Source of the DNA: CAILZL01 sp963791615
GTDB taxonomy: Bacteria; Pseudomonadota; Gammaproteobacteria; Steroidobacterales; Steroidobacteraceae
Length of the DNA: 64,000 nucleotides
Direction: 5' to 3'
Assembly (NCBI GenBank): GCA_963791615.1
Contig: CAWBTE010000017.1
Coordinates: forward strand, 186,001 to 250,000
The translations under genes were made by a program, and so were the position numbers. Below the pieces are notes generated by a model. The model was given only the letters and a program-made list of their open reading frames with translations, was not told the origin of the DNA and made no database searches. This document shows positions 26,381 through 34,857 of the stretch, piece after piece (position 1 is the first letter of the stretch; the number at the start of each line of letters is the position of its first letter).

Positions 26381-27877
26381 CTATCCCAGCCGGATCCAGG
26401 TGGTCTTCAACTCCGTGTACTTGTCAAAGGCATGCAGCGACTTGTCGCGGCCATTGCCGGATTGCTTGTAGCCGCCGAAGGGCACGGTGATGTCGTCATC
26501 GTCATAACTGTTCACGTACACCATGCCGGCGTGTAATGCGCGTGACATGCGATGCGCGGTATTCAGATCACGCGTCCACACCGCCGCCGCCAGGCCATAA
26601 GGCACGTCATTGGCAATGCGCACGGCTTCCGCTTCATCCTTGAAGCTGATGATGGACAACACCGGGCCGAAGATTTCTTCCTGGGCAATTTTCATGTGTG
26701 ACTGCACGTTGGTGAACAAGGTGGGTTGCAGGTAGTAACCACCGCTGGCTTGCCGCACACGTTCACCACCGGAGTAAATACGCGCACCTTCGGCGCGACC
26801 CGCTTCGACATAGCCCATGACGCGCTCCAGTTGTGGCGCATCCACCAGTGCACCCAGTCGGGTTGCATACGACAGCGGATCACCGGGCTGGTATACCTGC
26901 GCGAAGTGCGCCACGCGCTCGATGAAAACATCCTTGATGGATTCATGCACCAGCAGTCGCGAACCGGCGGTACACATTTCGCCCTGATTGAAACAGATGG
27001 CTGCGGCCGCGGCCTCAGCCGCCTGCTCCAGATCCGGCGCATCGGCCATGACAATGTTCGGTGACTTGCCGCCACACTCCAGCCACACCCGTTTCAGGTT
27101 GGACTGACCGGCATACTGCATCATCAGCTTGCCGGTGGCGGTGGAGCCGGTGAAGCCAATGCAATCCACATCCCCGTGCAGGGCCAGCGCCTTGCCGGCG
27201 GTATGCCCATAGCCGGGCACCACATTGAATACGCCATCGGGAATACCCGCCTGTGTGGCCAGTTCGGCAATACGCAGGGCACTCAATGGCGATTTCTCCG
27301 AAGGCTTGATGATGATGGAATTGCCCACTGCCAGCGCCGGAGCAAACTTCCATGCCGCCATGATCAGTGGGAAATTCCACGGCACAATCGCGCCCACCAC
27401 GCCGATGGGCTCGCGCGTGATGGTGGCCAGCACCGAGCGTTCAGTCGGCGCCACCTGGTCATACAGCTTGTCGATTGCCTCGGCATACCAGCGCAGGCAT
27501 TTCACGGTGGACGGCACATCCACGCTCAGGCTGAAGCGGATAGGCTTGCCCATGTCCAGCGTCTCCAGCAACGCCAGTTCTTCTGTATGCGCGGCAATCA
27601 GATCAGCAAAATTGCCCAGTACTTGTTTGCGATGTTGCGGGCTGGCCTGTGCCCAGCTGCCCTTGTCAAAGGCGGCGCGGGCTGCACGCACGGCCGCATC
27701 CACATCGGCAACATCACCCACCACTACCTGCGTGAGCAAGCGTCCATCAACCGGACTGATACAGTCGAAGCGCGCGCCATTGACGGCGTCCACATATCGG
27801 CCATTGATATAAGCCTGATTGCGGAACTGCAATGCGGCGGCACGGCCGTGCCAATCGATGTTGTGATTGTTGTCCAT
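26381..27877 (-). CDS. Aldehyde dehydrogenase, PuuC-like
   Basis: A 498-residue NAD(P)+-dependent aldehyde dehydrogenase. Motifs: GVVGAIVPWNFPLIMAAWKF, IGFTGSTATGKLMMQYAGQS, the general base in VWLECGGKSPNIVMADAPD, the catalytic cysteine in NQGEMCTAGSRLLVHES, and EEIFGPVLSIISF. The end, TVPFGGYKQSGNGRDKSLHA followed by FDKYTELKTTWI, is typical of gamma-glutamyl-gamma-aminobutyraldehyde dehydrogenase (PuuC) of putrescine breakdown. It is divergent from an omega-aminotransferase, which fits a polyamine or beta-alanine pathway. No puuA or puuB lies nearby. Confidence 0.88.
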   Translation of the reverse strand: MDNNHNIDWHGRAAALQFRNQAYINGRYVDAVNGARFDCISPVDGRLLTQVVVGDVADVDAAVRAARAAFDKGSWAQASPQHRKQVLGNFADLIAAHTEELALLETLDMGKPIRFSLSVDVPSTVKCLRWYAEAIDKLYDQVAPTERSVLATITREPIGVVGAIVPWNFPLIMAAWKFAPALAVGNSIIIKPSEKSPLSALRIAELATQAGIPDGVFNVVPGYGHTAGKALALHGDVDCIGFTGSTATGKLMMQYAGQSNLKRVWLECGGKSPNIVMADAPDLEQAAEAAAAAICFNQGEMCTAGSRLLVHESIKDVFIERVAHFAQVYQPGDPLSYATRLGALVDAPQLERVMGYVEAGRAEGARIYSGGERVRQASGGYYLQPTLFTNVQSHMKIAQEEIFGPVLSIISFKDEAEAVRIANDVPYGLAAAVWTRDLNTAHRMSRALHAGMVYVNSYDDDDITVPFGGYKQSGNGRDKSLHAFDKYTELKTTWIRLG

Positions 27878-27892
27878 ATCGTAAAAACCCTT

Positions 27893-27918
27893 GTAGGTCA
27901 GGCTTCAGCCTGACCTGC
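27893..27918. repeat. Single GTAG-type REP palindrome, family 3
   Basis: GTAGGTCAGGCTTCAGCCTG followed by ACCTGC forms one hairpin headed by GTAG. It is a single unit, not a pair, and sits in the divergent promoter region between the aldehyde dehydrogenase and the aminotransferase. Confidence 0.7.
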
Positions 27919-28020
27919 AGCCGGAGTAAAATTGGTGAGAGAAATAATGCAATTGACGCCAATTTGCGCTGTGACCCTGAAGCATGTCAATTTGTTAACC
28001 ATCAACTGCACGAGATTGCC

Positions 28021-29337
28021 ATGACGCTGTCCCGCACTGAACTCGAAGCCTTCTGGATGCCCTTCACTGCCAACCGGCAGTTCAAGGCCCAGCCACGCCT
28101 GCTGGTGCGCGCCGAAGGCATGTTTTACTGGAGTGACGATGGCCGCCAGATTCTCGACGGCACGGCAGGCCTGTGGTGCGTCAATGCCGGTCACGCGCGC
28201 CAGGAAATCACCCGGGCCGTGACGCAGCAACTGGGCACGATGGAGTACGCCCCAAATTTCCAGATGGGTCATCCACAGGTATTTGCATTGGCCAATCGCC
28301 TGATCAAGCACACCCCCGGCGATCTTAATCATGTGTTCTTCAGCAACTCCGGATCGGAAGCGGTCGATAGCGCGCTGAAGATTGCGCTGGCCTATCACCG
28401 CGTGCGCGGCGAGTCATCGCGCACGCGGCTGATCGGCCGCGAAAAGGCCTATCACGGCGTCGGCTTTGGCGGCATCTCGGTGGGCGGCATGGTCAACAAC
28501 CGCAAATGGTTCGGCTCACTGCTGCCGGGTGTCGATCACCTGCCACACACACTGGATCAGGAACACAATCGCTTTGCCAGAGGTGAGCCTGAGTGGGGTG
28601 CGCATCTGGCCGACGAGCTGGAACTCATTGTGCAATTGCATGATGCGTCCACCATTGCCGCCGTCATTGTTGAACCACTGTCCGGATCAGTGGGCGTGCT
28701 GCCGCCGCCCAAAGGCTATCTCAAACGTCTGCGTGCGCTGTGCGACAAGCACGGTCTGCTGCTGATCTTTGACGAAGTCATCACCGGCTTCGGACGTCTG
28801 GGCCAGCCCTTTGCGGCGCAATACTTCGATGTGCTGCCGGACATGATCACCTCTGCGAAGGCCCTGACCAACGCCGCCATCCCGATGGGCGCCACCTTTG
28901 TGCGTCAGTCTGTGTACGACGCCTTCATGCAAGGTCCGGAATCGGCCATCGACCTGTTTCATGGCTATACCTATTCCGGTCATCCAGTGGCCTGTGCTGC
29001 AGCGAGCGCCACGCTGGATATTTATCAAAGCGAAGGTTTGTTCACGCGTGTTGCTGAACTCGCGCCCTATTGGGAACAGGCGGCACATTCACTGCGTGGT
29101 CTGCCACATGTGGTGGACATTCGTAATCTGGGCCTGATTGCCGGTATTGAGTTTGAATCCTTGCCCGGCAAACCCGGCGCACGTGGCTTTGAAGTATTTA
29201 CCCGGTGTTTTGAAAAAGGCCTGCTGGTACGCGGCGCGGGCGACACCATTGCGCTGTCGCCGCCGCTGATTATCAGCAAGCAGCAGATTGATCAGCTGTT
29301 TGGAATATTGAGCGACGTGATACGCGGCATTCCGTAG
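28021..29337 (+). CDS. Class III omega-amino acid:pyruvate aminotransferase
   Basis: The protein has 438 residues from the ATG at 28021; the open frame extends upstream through a REP hairpin without a good start. It is a fold-type I PLP enzyme. Motifs: GTAGLWCVNAGHARQEI, VFFSNSGSEAVDSALKIALA, REKAYHGVGFGGISVGGM, LLLIFDEVITGFGRLGQPFA, the PLP lysine in DMITSAKALTNAAIPMGATF and YTYSGHPVACAAA. It resembles beta-alanine or putrescine:pyruvate transaminases. It transfers an omega-amino group to pyruvate, yielding an aldehyde for the neighbouring PuuC-like enzyme. The stop TAG is the head of the REP element that follows. Confidence 0.9.
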   Translation: MTLSRTELEAFWMPFTANRQFKAQPRLLVRAEGMFYWSDDGRQILDGTAGLWCVNAGHARQEITRAVTQQLGTMEYAPNFQMGHPQVFALANRLIKHTPGDLNHVFFSNSGSEAVDSALKIALAYHRVRGESSRTRLIGREKAYHGVGFGGISVGGMVNNRKWFGSLLPGVDHLPHTLDQEHNRFARGEPEWGAHLADELELIVQLHDASTIAAVIVEPLSGSVGVLPPPKGYLKRLRALCDKHGLLLIFDEVITGFGRLGQPFAAQYFDVLPDMITSAKALTNAAIPMGATFVRQSVYDAFMQGPESAIDLFHGYTYSGHPVACAAASATLDIYQSEGLFTRVAELAPYWEQAAHSLRGLPHVVDIRNLGLIAGIEFESLPGKPGARGFEVFTRCFEKGLLVRGAGDTIALSPPLIISKQQIDQLFGILSDVIRGIP

Positions 29338-29415
29338 GGGCAGGCCATATCAATAGATACAGAAACCTGCCCACTTCCTCGCAACAAAAAGGGCGGGTTG
29401 CAAACCCGCCCCTAC
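29334..29415. repeat. GTAG-type REP pair, family 4 (GGGGCAGG / GGGCGGGTT)
   Basis: GTAGGGGCAGG at 29334 and GGGCGGGTTGCAAACCCGCC followed by CCTAC form a divergent pair with unlike halves: the left is only partly palindromic (GCAGG / CCTGC), the right is a perfect hairpin. It lies between the convergent aminotransferase and porin genes and supplies the aminotransferase stop codon. Confidence 0.8.
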
Positions 29416-29434
29416 GCATGCCTGAAGAAGAGAA

Positions 29435-30118
29435 CTACCAGGGCAGCGTGGTTGCGATGCTGAACACCAGACGGCCTTCGCTATTGAAGACATCCGACTG
29501 CGGACCCGGCAGATCGGTGTCGACAAACTTCAGACCCAGGTTGAACTTCTGCACCGTGTAGGCAACACCCACTGAGTAGTCGGTGTAATCCGGAAAGCCG
29601 TTATTGCCTTCGCTGCGCCCCACATGCGCCAGCACCGACAGGTTCGCCACCGGCATGGGCCACGCTGCATCCAGCGCCAGATTGAATGCCGAGGTGTGGC
29701 CCGGTACTGCACGACCGGCAAAATCATTGGCGTAGCTCAGCTTGGCCTTGTAGTTGCTGTAGCTGAAGCCCGTATAGATTTCCGGAAAGTTGTTCCGGTC
29801 TTCGTCGTAAGTGTAGTAAACCAACCCGGCATCCCAGCCAAGGCCGATATCGGTCTTGCCGGTGAACCCGGTGTACAGATCCAGCTCGTAATCTGTCTTG
29901 TCACCAAAATCCACATTGCTGGCCCACGCGCCGGCGTACCAGCCCGTGTTGGCGTCACTGTAATCAAAGCTGCCCTGCAAGGCAGGATCTTCAGCCGATT
30001 GCGACACACCCCGGAAATCGTAATCGTTCGTCAGCGTGATCGTGGATGAAATACCCGCGTTGGCAGCGCCAGCCACGGCCAGCAAACCCAATGCCGACAG
30101 CACTCTTACTTGCTTCAT
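29435..30118 (-). CDS. TorF family putative outer-membrane porin (copy 1)
   Basis: A 227-residue outer-membrane beta-barrel candidate of the TorF / Gcw_chp family. The signal peptide MKQVRVLSALGLLAVAGAAN is cut near NAG. The mature start SSTITLTNDYDFRGVSQSAE is the family hallmark, followed by alternating aromatic strands (WYAGAWASNVDFGDKTDYEL, YTGFSYSNYKAKLSYANDF) and a C-terminal aromatic (LPW). It should form a small pore or scaffold in the outer membrane. A second family member lies just upstream, and the two probably arose by duplication followed by divergence. Confidence 0.85.
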   Translation of the reverse strand: MKQVRVLSALGLLAVAGAANAGISSTITLTNDYDFRGVSQSAEDPALQGSFDYSDANTGWYAGAWASNVDFGDKTDYELDLYTGFTGKTDIGLGWDAGLVYYTYDEDRNNFPEIYTGFSYSNYKAKLSYANDFAGRAVPGHTSAFNLALDAAWPMPVANLSVLAHVGRSEGNNGFPDYTDYSVGVAYTVQKFNLGLKFVDTDLPGPQSDVFNSEGRLVFSIATTLPW

Positions 30119-30201
30119 AAACCCTCACAACAATTGAGCAACCGGGCGCGAATGTACGCAAGAAGTCCGCTGCTGACCAGCGTTGATGACGTCAAGAATC
30201 G

Positions 30202-30230
30202 AAAAAGCCCCGGACTTGCGTCCGGGGCTT
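30202..30230 (-). terminator. Rho-independent terminator of the second porin gene
   Basis: On the minus strand GCCCCGGACGCAAGTCCGGG with a closing GC forms an 8-9 bp GC-rich stem, followed directly by TTTTT. It lies 42 bases beyond the stop of the upstream porin gene. Confidence 0.88.
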
Positions 30231-30272
30231 GTCTTGCTCAACCGAAAGTCGCGATAGATGCGACCGGTTCAA

Positions 30273-30902
30273 TTACTTGCCGAAGGGTACGCTGTACGAC
30301 GCAACGAACGTCGGATCAGCTTCGTTGCCTGAATCACTATCAATAGGCGCGCTGATCGTGAATGACAGGTTGTCGTTATAGGCGTAGGAAAGATCGAAAT
30401 GACTCAGATCATCAGCACCACCATCGTGCTGTCCCAGCAACGCAGTGAAGGCGCCGAATTTCGCCTTGAGAGTGTAGTACTTGTAATCTCCGTCATTGCC
30501 TGCAGGATCTGCAACGTTGTAATACATCGAGGCAGTAACGGGACCAACACCCAGTGAACCAACAACTTCAGCCAGGTCGAAAGGCTTCAAACCCAGACCG
30601 GTAGGATAAGAGTACGTCCAGTAGCTGATGTCATAGGTCACAGCACCTGCCGCGCCACCATAACCAGCGTACAGGTCATATTCGGTACCGGCAGCCGTAT
30701 CGCCAGAAGAACCCCAGATACCGGTATAGAAGCCGCTTTCGCTGAACTTCAAATCACCCGAAACAGCCGGTGTGCCCGAGCCCAGGTCAAGACCACGCCA
30801 CAGGTAAGAGCTGGCAATGCCCATCGACCCAGTAACTTCTGCTTGTGCAGCACCGGCCAAGGCCAGGAGACTCAGTGCCGACAGAACTTTGATTGACTTC
30901 AT
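30273..30902 (-). CDS. TorF family putative outer-membrane porin (copy 2)
   Basis: A 209-residue relative of the neighbouring porin with a similar signal peptide (MKSIKVLSALSLLALAGAAQ) and mature start VTGSMGIASSYLWRGLDLGS. The barrel strands are rich in Tyr, Ser and Gly (ISYWTYSYPTGLGL, VTASMYYNVADPAGN). It ends in the polar SYSVPFGK, unlike copy 1. It has its own terminator, so the two porins are separate transcripts. Ligand unknown. Confidence 0.83.
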   Translation of the reverse strand: MKSIKVLSALSLLALAGAAQAEVTGSMGIASSYLWRGLDLGSGTPAVSGDLKFSESGFYTGIWGSSGDTAAGTEYDLYAGYGGAAGAVTYDISYWTYSYPTGLGLKPFDLAEVVGSLGVGPVTASMYYNVADPAGNDGDYKYYTLKAKFGAFTALLGQHDGGADDLSHFDLSYAYNDNLSFTISAPIDSDSGNEADPTFVASYSVPFGK

Positions 30903-31334
30903 AACAACCCTCTATAGTTGGTGCAAAATTTTGCACACCCGGTGGTGCGCCCAGAATCAAAAAACGCAACGGTAGCCGTCGCTGGATCGCAATGGACTGG
31001 CTTCTATTTGAACAACCAGCCAGTCATGCACCAGCGCTCGTATTGTTCAATGCAGCATCCATGCCAGTGCCGCCAACGCGGGAAATGCGCGCTATAGGGC
31101 AACTCCACCTCAGTTTCAGACGGGTTTCGCCCCATCGTGATGCACGTCCCCGTCACTTTCCGCACAAAAACGGTGCGGAAAACACATCATCCCAGACCAG
31201 AGCTTCGGGATGCCGCAGTCACAGATCCGGGCAACTCAGCTCATTCCGCAAGGATTTTTTGATCTGAGCACCCTCAAATCCAACTGCCCACTGCCGATGA
31301 TGAGGAAACACCAATTCGTTCTGGGGACTGCCTC
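30903..31334. other. Divergent intergenic region, porin / motA
   Basis: About 430 bases without a convincing gene. A 91-codon plus-strand frame (30992-31267) has irregular composition and no ribosome binding site. The region holds the promoters of both flanking genes, but I could not assign their boxes. Confidence 0.6.
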
Positions 31335-32195
31335 GTGAATCTCATCATCGGAATAGTCGTGGTAATGGGCTGTGTACTCGGCGGTTTCGCCGTACACGGC
31401 GGCCAGATCGCAGCGCTGTGGCAACCCTCGGAAGTGGTGATCATCGGCGGCGCGGCGCTGGGCGGCTTCATCATCGCCAACGGTTTGGGAATGGCCAAGA
31501 AAGCCGGCGGGGCGATGGGCGGCATCATGAAGGGGGCCAAGTACAAGAAGGACGACTATCTGGATCTGTTCGGCCTGATGTACGACCTGTTCAACATCGC
31601 CCGCAAGGATGGCGTGCTGGGTCTGGAACGCGAGATCGAAGACCCGCACAAGAGCGCGGTATTCAGCAAGCATGAAAAGGTGATGAAGGACCACCACGCC
31701 ATCGAGTTCATCCAGGACTATCTGCGCATGATGGTCAGCGGCGAGATGAATCCCTTCCAGCTGGAAAACCTGATGGACATTGAACTGCAAACGCATCACC
31801 ACGAAGGTGAAGCGGTGGCGCAGGCGATCAATCGGGTTTCGGACGCACTACCCGGCTTCGGCATCGTCGCGGCGGTGCTGGGTATCGTCAACACCATGGG
31901 TTCGCTGGGTGGCCCGGTGGAAGAAATCGGTGTCAAAGTTGCAGCGGCGCTGGTAGGTACCTTCCTCGGCATCTTGCTGGCCTACGGCTTCATCGGCCCG
32001 ATGGCCACCGCGATGGAGCACAAAGTGGCGGAAGAAGGTCACTTCTACACCGTGATCAAGACCTGCATCATCGCCATGGTGCAAGGCTATGCGCCGCAAG
32101 TGGCGATTGAGTTCGGCCGCAAGGCCACGCCCACCGCGTACCGACCCAAGTTCGCCGAGCTGGAAGCGCACGTCAAAGGCAAGAAGGCAGCGTAA
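31335..32195 (+). CDS. motA: Flagellar motor stator protein MotA
   Basis: The 286-residue inner-membrane protein has the four helices of MotA: two near the N-terminus (LIIGIVVVMGCVLGGFAVHG and VVIIGGAALGGFIIANG) and two after residue 170 (ALPGFGIVAAVLGIVNTMGS and AALVGTFLGILLAYGFIGPM). The cytosolic loop between them carries the charged residues that touch FliG. The start is the GTG at 31335. With MotB it forms the proton-driven stator. No other flagellar gene lies in the window. Confidence 0.94.
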   Translation: MNLIIGIVVVMGCVLGGFAVHGGQIAALWQPSEVVIIGGAALGGFIIANGLGMAKKAGGAMGGIMKGAKYKKDDYLDLFGLMYDLFNIARKDGVLGLEREIEDPHKSAVFSKHEKVMKDHHAIEFIQDYLRMMVSGEMNPFQLENLMDIELQTHHHEGEAVAQAINRVSDALPGFGIVAAVLGIVNTMGSLGGPVEEIGVKVAAALVGTFLGILLAYGFIGPMATAMEHKVAEEGHFYTVIKTCIIAMVQGYAPQVAIEFGRKATPTAYRPKFAELEAHVKGKKAA

Positions 32196-32198
32196 GCG

Positions 32199-33266
32199 AT
32201 GGAGAACGCGCCACAACCCATCGTCATCAAACGCATTGTCGCGGGCCACGGTCACCATGGCGGTGGCTGGAAAGTGGCGTTTGCCGACTTCGCCACCGCC
32301 ATGATGGCGTTCTTCCTGCTGATGTGGCTGATGGGCAGCACCACCGCCGAACAACGCGGCGGTATCTCCGAATATTTCCAGAACCCGTCCATTGCCCAGG
32401 GTGCAAGCCCGACACCTTCACCCAGTGTGGTGCAGGGCGCTGGTGGCGCCAGCACCTCGCTGCTGGATCTCGGCGGCGCAACAGAGCAGTACAAGGACCC
32501 GGCGCCGCCGAAACAGGAGAAAGACCTGGATCTCACCGAAAAGGCGCTGCAACAGGCCGAAGCACAACTCCTGACCAATCTGAAATCAGAACTGGAACAG
32601 GCCATTGATCTTGAACCGCTGCTCAAACCATTCAAGGACCAGATCATCATGGATTTGACGCCTGAAGGTCTGCGCATCCAGATTGTCGACAAGGAAAATC
32701 GTTCCATGTTTGACGTGGGCGGCGCCACGCTCAAGGACTACAGCCTGACCGTACTGCTGGAGCTGGCCAAGGCCATCAACACCGTGCCCAACAAGATCAG
32801 CATCAGTGGTCACACCGATCCATCGAAATACATTCGCCAGAATTACAGCAACTGGGAACTCTCCACGGATCGCGCCAACTCCGCACGCCGCGCCTTGATC
32901 GTCGGTGGTCTGCCTGAAGAAAAAATGGGCCGTGTGGTAGGGTTATCCTCCACCGCATTACTCGACGCCGAGAATCCGCAGAACCCGATCAATCGTCGCA
33001 TCTCCATCATTGTGATGAACGCCCGGACGGAAGCCGCCATCAAACAGGAAAGCGCCGCCACGCGTGGCGATCAGGACACGGCCATTACTGCGGATGATGT
33101 CGTGGTCCCTGCCGCAGCGGCTGCCACTGATGTGCCTGCCGTTGCCGGAACTGCAACCACTGCTGCGGCAACATCCCCCCCCGCGCCAGCCATTTCGATT
33201 GGCCCGAACATCGCCAGCACCGGCATAGCCATCAGCACTGCGGCGAATACTGCCAAGCCGAAGTGA
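32199..33266 (+). CDS. motB: Flagellar motor stator protein MotB
   Basis: The 355-residue partner of MotA starts three bases after the motA stop. The single helix, WKVAFADFATAMMAFFLLMW, contains the conserved proton-carrying aspartate. An OmpA-type peptidoglycan-binding domain follows (about 185-275), with KISISGHTDPSKY and NWELSTDRANSARRAL. The C-terminal 70 residues form an Ala/Thr/Pro-rich low-complexity tail that is longer than in standard MotB. Before the OmpA domain is a glutamine/glutamate-rich plug or linker region. Confidence 0.94.
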   Translation: MENAPQPIVIKRIVAGHGHHGGGWKVAFADFATAMMAFFLLMWLMGSTTAEQRGGISEYFQNPSIAQGASPTPSPSVVQGAGGASTSLLDLGGATEQYKDPAPPKQEKDLDLTEKALQQAEAQLLTNLKSELEQAIDLEPLLKPFKDQIIMDLTPEGLRIQIVDKENRSMFDVGGATLKDYSLTVLLELAKAINTVPNKISISGHTDPSKYIRQNYSNWELSTDRANSARRALIVGGLPEEKMGRVVGLSSTALLDAENPQNPINRRISIIVMNARTEAAIKQESAATRGDQDTAITADDVVVPAAAAATDVPAVAGTATTAAATSPPAPAISIGPNIASTGIAISTAANTAKPK

Positions 33267-33316
33267 TGCGAATAGCGCTTGGCTTGACAGGGATATGACT
33301 AATTCAGCCCAGCGAA

Positions 33317-34144
33317 TCAGGCAGCATTACCCAGCGGTCTGCCTGTCACCGGATTGAGTCTGGCCTCCACCCTGGTCACAACACGCTGCTGATCGCTCCA
33401 GTGCATCAGGCTCATGTGTCCCGCGTGATCTTCAATGATGGTGGTGCAGCTCTCCACCCAGTCACCACAGTTCATGTATTGCAGACCATCCACTTCGGCC
33501 AGCTTCGGCCGATGGATATGGCCACACAGCACCCCATCCAGACCACGCCGTTGCGCCGCCTGCACCGCAGAATGCTCAAAGCGGTCAATGTATTTCACCG
33601 CTGATTGCGCCTTGTGCTTGAGATACGCCGCCAATGACCAATAGGGAAAACCGAGCTTGCCGCGCAGCCAGTTCACGCGCCGGTTGAGGCTCAGGATCAC
33701 TTCATAGGCATGATTTCCGACCAGTCCCAGCCACGCGGCGCACTTGATGGCGCCGTCAAACTCATCACCATGCAGCACCAGAATCCGGCGACCATCCGCT
33801 GTGGTATGCACGGCATTGCGGCGCACTTGTAACTTGCCGAAGTTGTGGCCGACGAATTCACGGAACATCTCATCGTGATTGCCGGGAATGTAAATCACCT
33901 TGGTACCCTGCTTGGCCTTGGAGAGAATCAGGCGCAATACGTTGTTGTGCTCCTGTGGCCAGTAGAAGCTGCGTTTCAGACTCCAGATATCAACAATATC
34001 GCCCACCAGATACAGATAGTCGGTATCCACCTGCTTCAGGAAATCATGCAGGTACTGAACGCGTGCGCTGCGGCAACCCAGGTGTACGTCGGAGATAAAA
34101 ACACTGCGCAGCTTGAGGGGCCGTTTGGGCGGCTGTTTTGTCAT
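33317..34144 (-). CDS. UDP-2,3-diacylglucosamine diphosphatase-like metallophosphoesterase
   Basis: A 275-residue calcineurin-like phosphoesterase with the full metal-binding set: VFISDVHLGCR, YLVGDIVDIWS, IYIPGNHDEMFR, ILVLHGDEFD and GVLCGHIHRPK. It resembles LpxH-type enzymes that cleave UDP-2,3-diacylglucosamine in lipid A synthesis, and also the related YbbF-like proteins of unknown substrate. The ATG at 34144 overlaps the stop of the upstream PAP2 gene by four bases; the longer frame only shadows that gene. Pairing with a PAP2 phosphatase and a glycosyltransferase suggests envelope lipid work. Confidence 0.85.
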   Translation of the reverse strand: MTKQPPKRPLKLRSVFISDVHLGCRSARVQYLHDFLKQVDTDYLYLVGDIVDIWSLKRSFYWPQEHNNVLRLILSKAKQGTKVIYIPGNHDEMFREFVGHNFGKLQVRRNAVHTTADGRRILVLHGDEFDGAIKCAAWLGLVGNHAYEVILSLNRRVNWLRGKLGFPYWSLAAYLKHKAQSAVKYIDRFEHSAVQAAQRRGLDGVLCGHIHRPKLAEVDGLQYMNCGDWVESCTTIIEDHAGHMSLMHWSDQQRVVTRVEARLNPVTGRPLGNAA

Positions 34145-34692
34145 GCAATCAGGCTCGACAGGCTGATACTCACCCAGGCCAGCAAGGCGCCCAGCGCGCC
34201 GCCGGCCAGCACATCCGTGGGATAGTGCATGCCCAGCACCACGCGCGACAGCGCCACCATTGCGGCGAACGGAATCACCAGCCAGGCCATGAACGGCAGG
34301 TAGTAGCAGAACAGCGTGGCAAAACACACGGCGTGCAGTGTGTGGCCGGAAGGAAAGCTGTAACGATCCAGCGGCGCTACACCGGCGCGAATGCCCAGAT
34401 GCGAAATGAAAGGTCGCTCGCGCACCCAGTGATGTTTGATGGATTTGTAGAGCAGCAATCCGAGCAGGCCGGTGATGCTGAATTGCAGGCAGAGGCGAGC
34501 GCCAAACAAGCCATGAATCAATGGCAGTGACAGGATCAAGGTGTACCACAACACGCCATCACCGAGTCGACTGACTACAGCGAACAGCTGCCTCACAGCA
34601 GCCCGGTTCGACCAGCGATTGAAGCGCATGCACAGCCCGAGTTCGGCTGCATCAAATCGACGAAACAGTTCGGTGGCACTGACAGAGAGCAT
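34141..34692 (-). CDS. PAP2 superfamily membrane phosphatase
   Basis: A 183-residue protein with several membrane helices and the three PAP2 signature motifs: KSIKHHWVRERPF (KxxxxxxRP), PSGHT in YSFPSGHTLHAVC, and SRVVLGMHYPTDVLAGGAL (SRxxxxxHxxxD). It should remove phosphate from a lipid phosphate such as undecaprenyl pyrophosphate or phosphatidate, on the periplasmic side. It is coupled by ATGA overlap to the metallophosphoesterase downstream. Confidence 0.88.
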   Translation of the reverse strand: MLSVSATELFRRFDAAELGLCMRFNRWSNRAAVRQLFAVVSRLGDGVLWYTLILSLPLIHGLFGARLCLQFSITGLLGLLLYKSIKHHWVRERPFISHLGIRAGVAPLDRYSFPSGHTLHAVCFATLFCYYLPFMAWLVIPFAAMVALSRVVLGMHYPTDVLAGGALGALLAWVSISLSSLIA

Positions 34693-34857
34693 GTGTCCTC
34701 CTCGTGTGCCGATTGTCGTGGCAATCTTTGCAAGTACTTGCTCACGCCTTGTTCGGCGTGACTACTGTCGATGACGGATGCTGCGGAGCCGTGAAGTTAT
34801 TGTTGCAGTTTGGTTACACACAGCCAAATCAGGCAGATAGTTCACAATTCTCAGATG

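Noticed and set aside
30992..31267. 91-codon plus-strand ORF before motA
   Set aside because: Irregular composition, no ribosome binding site and no family resemblance; probably chance.
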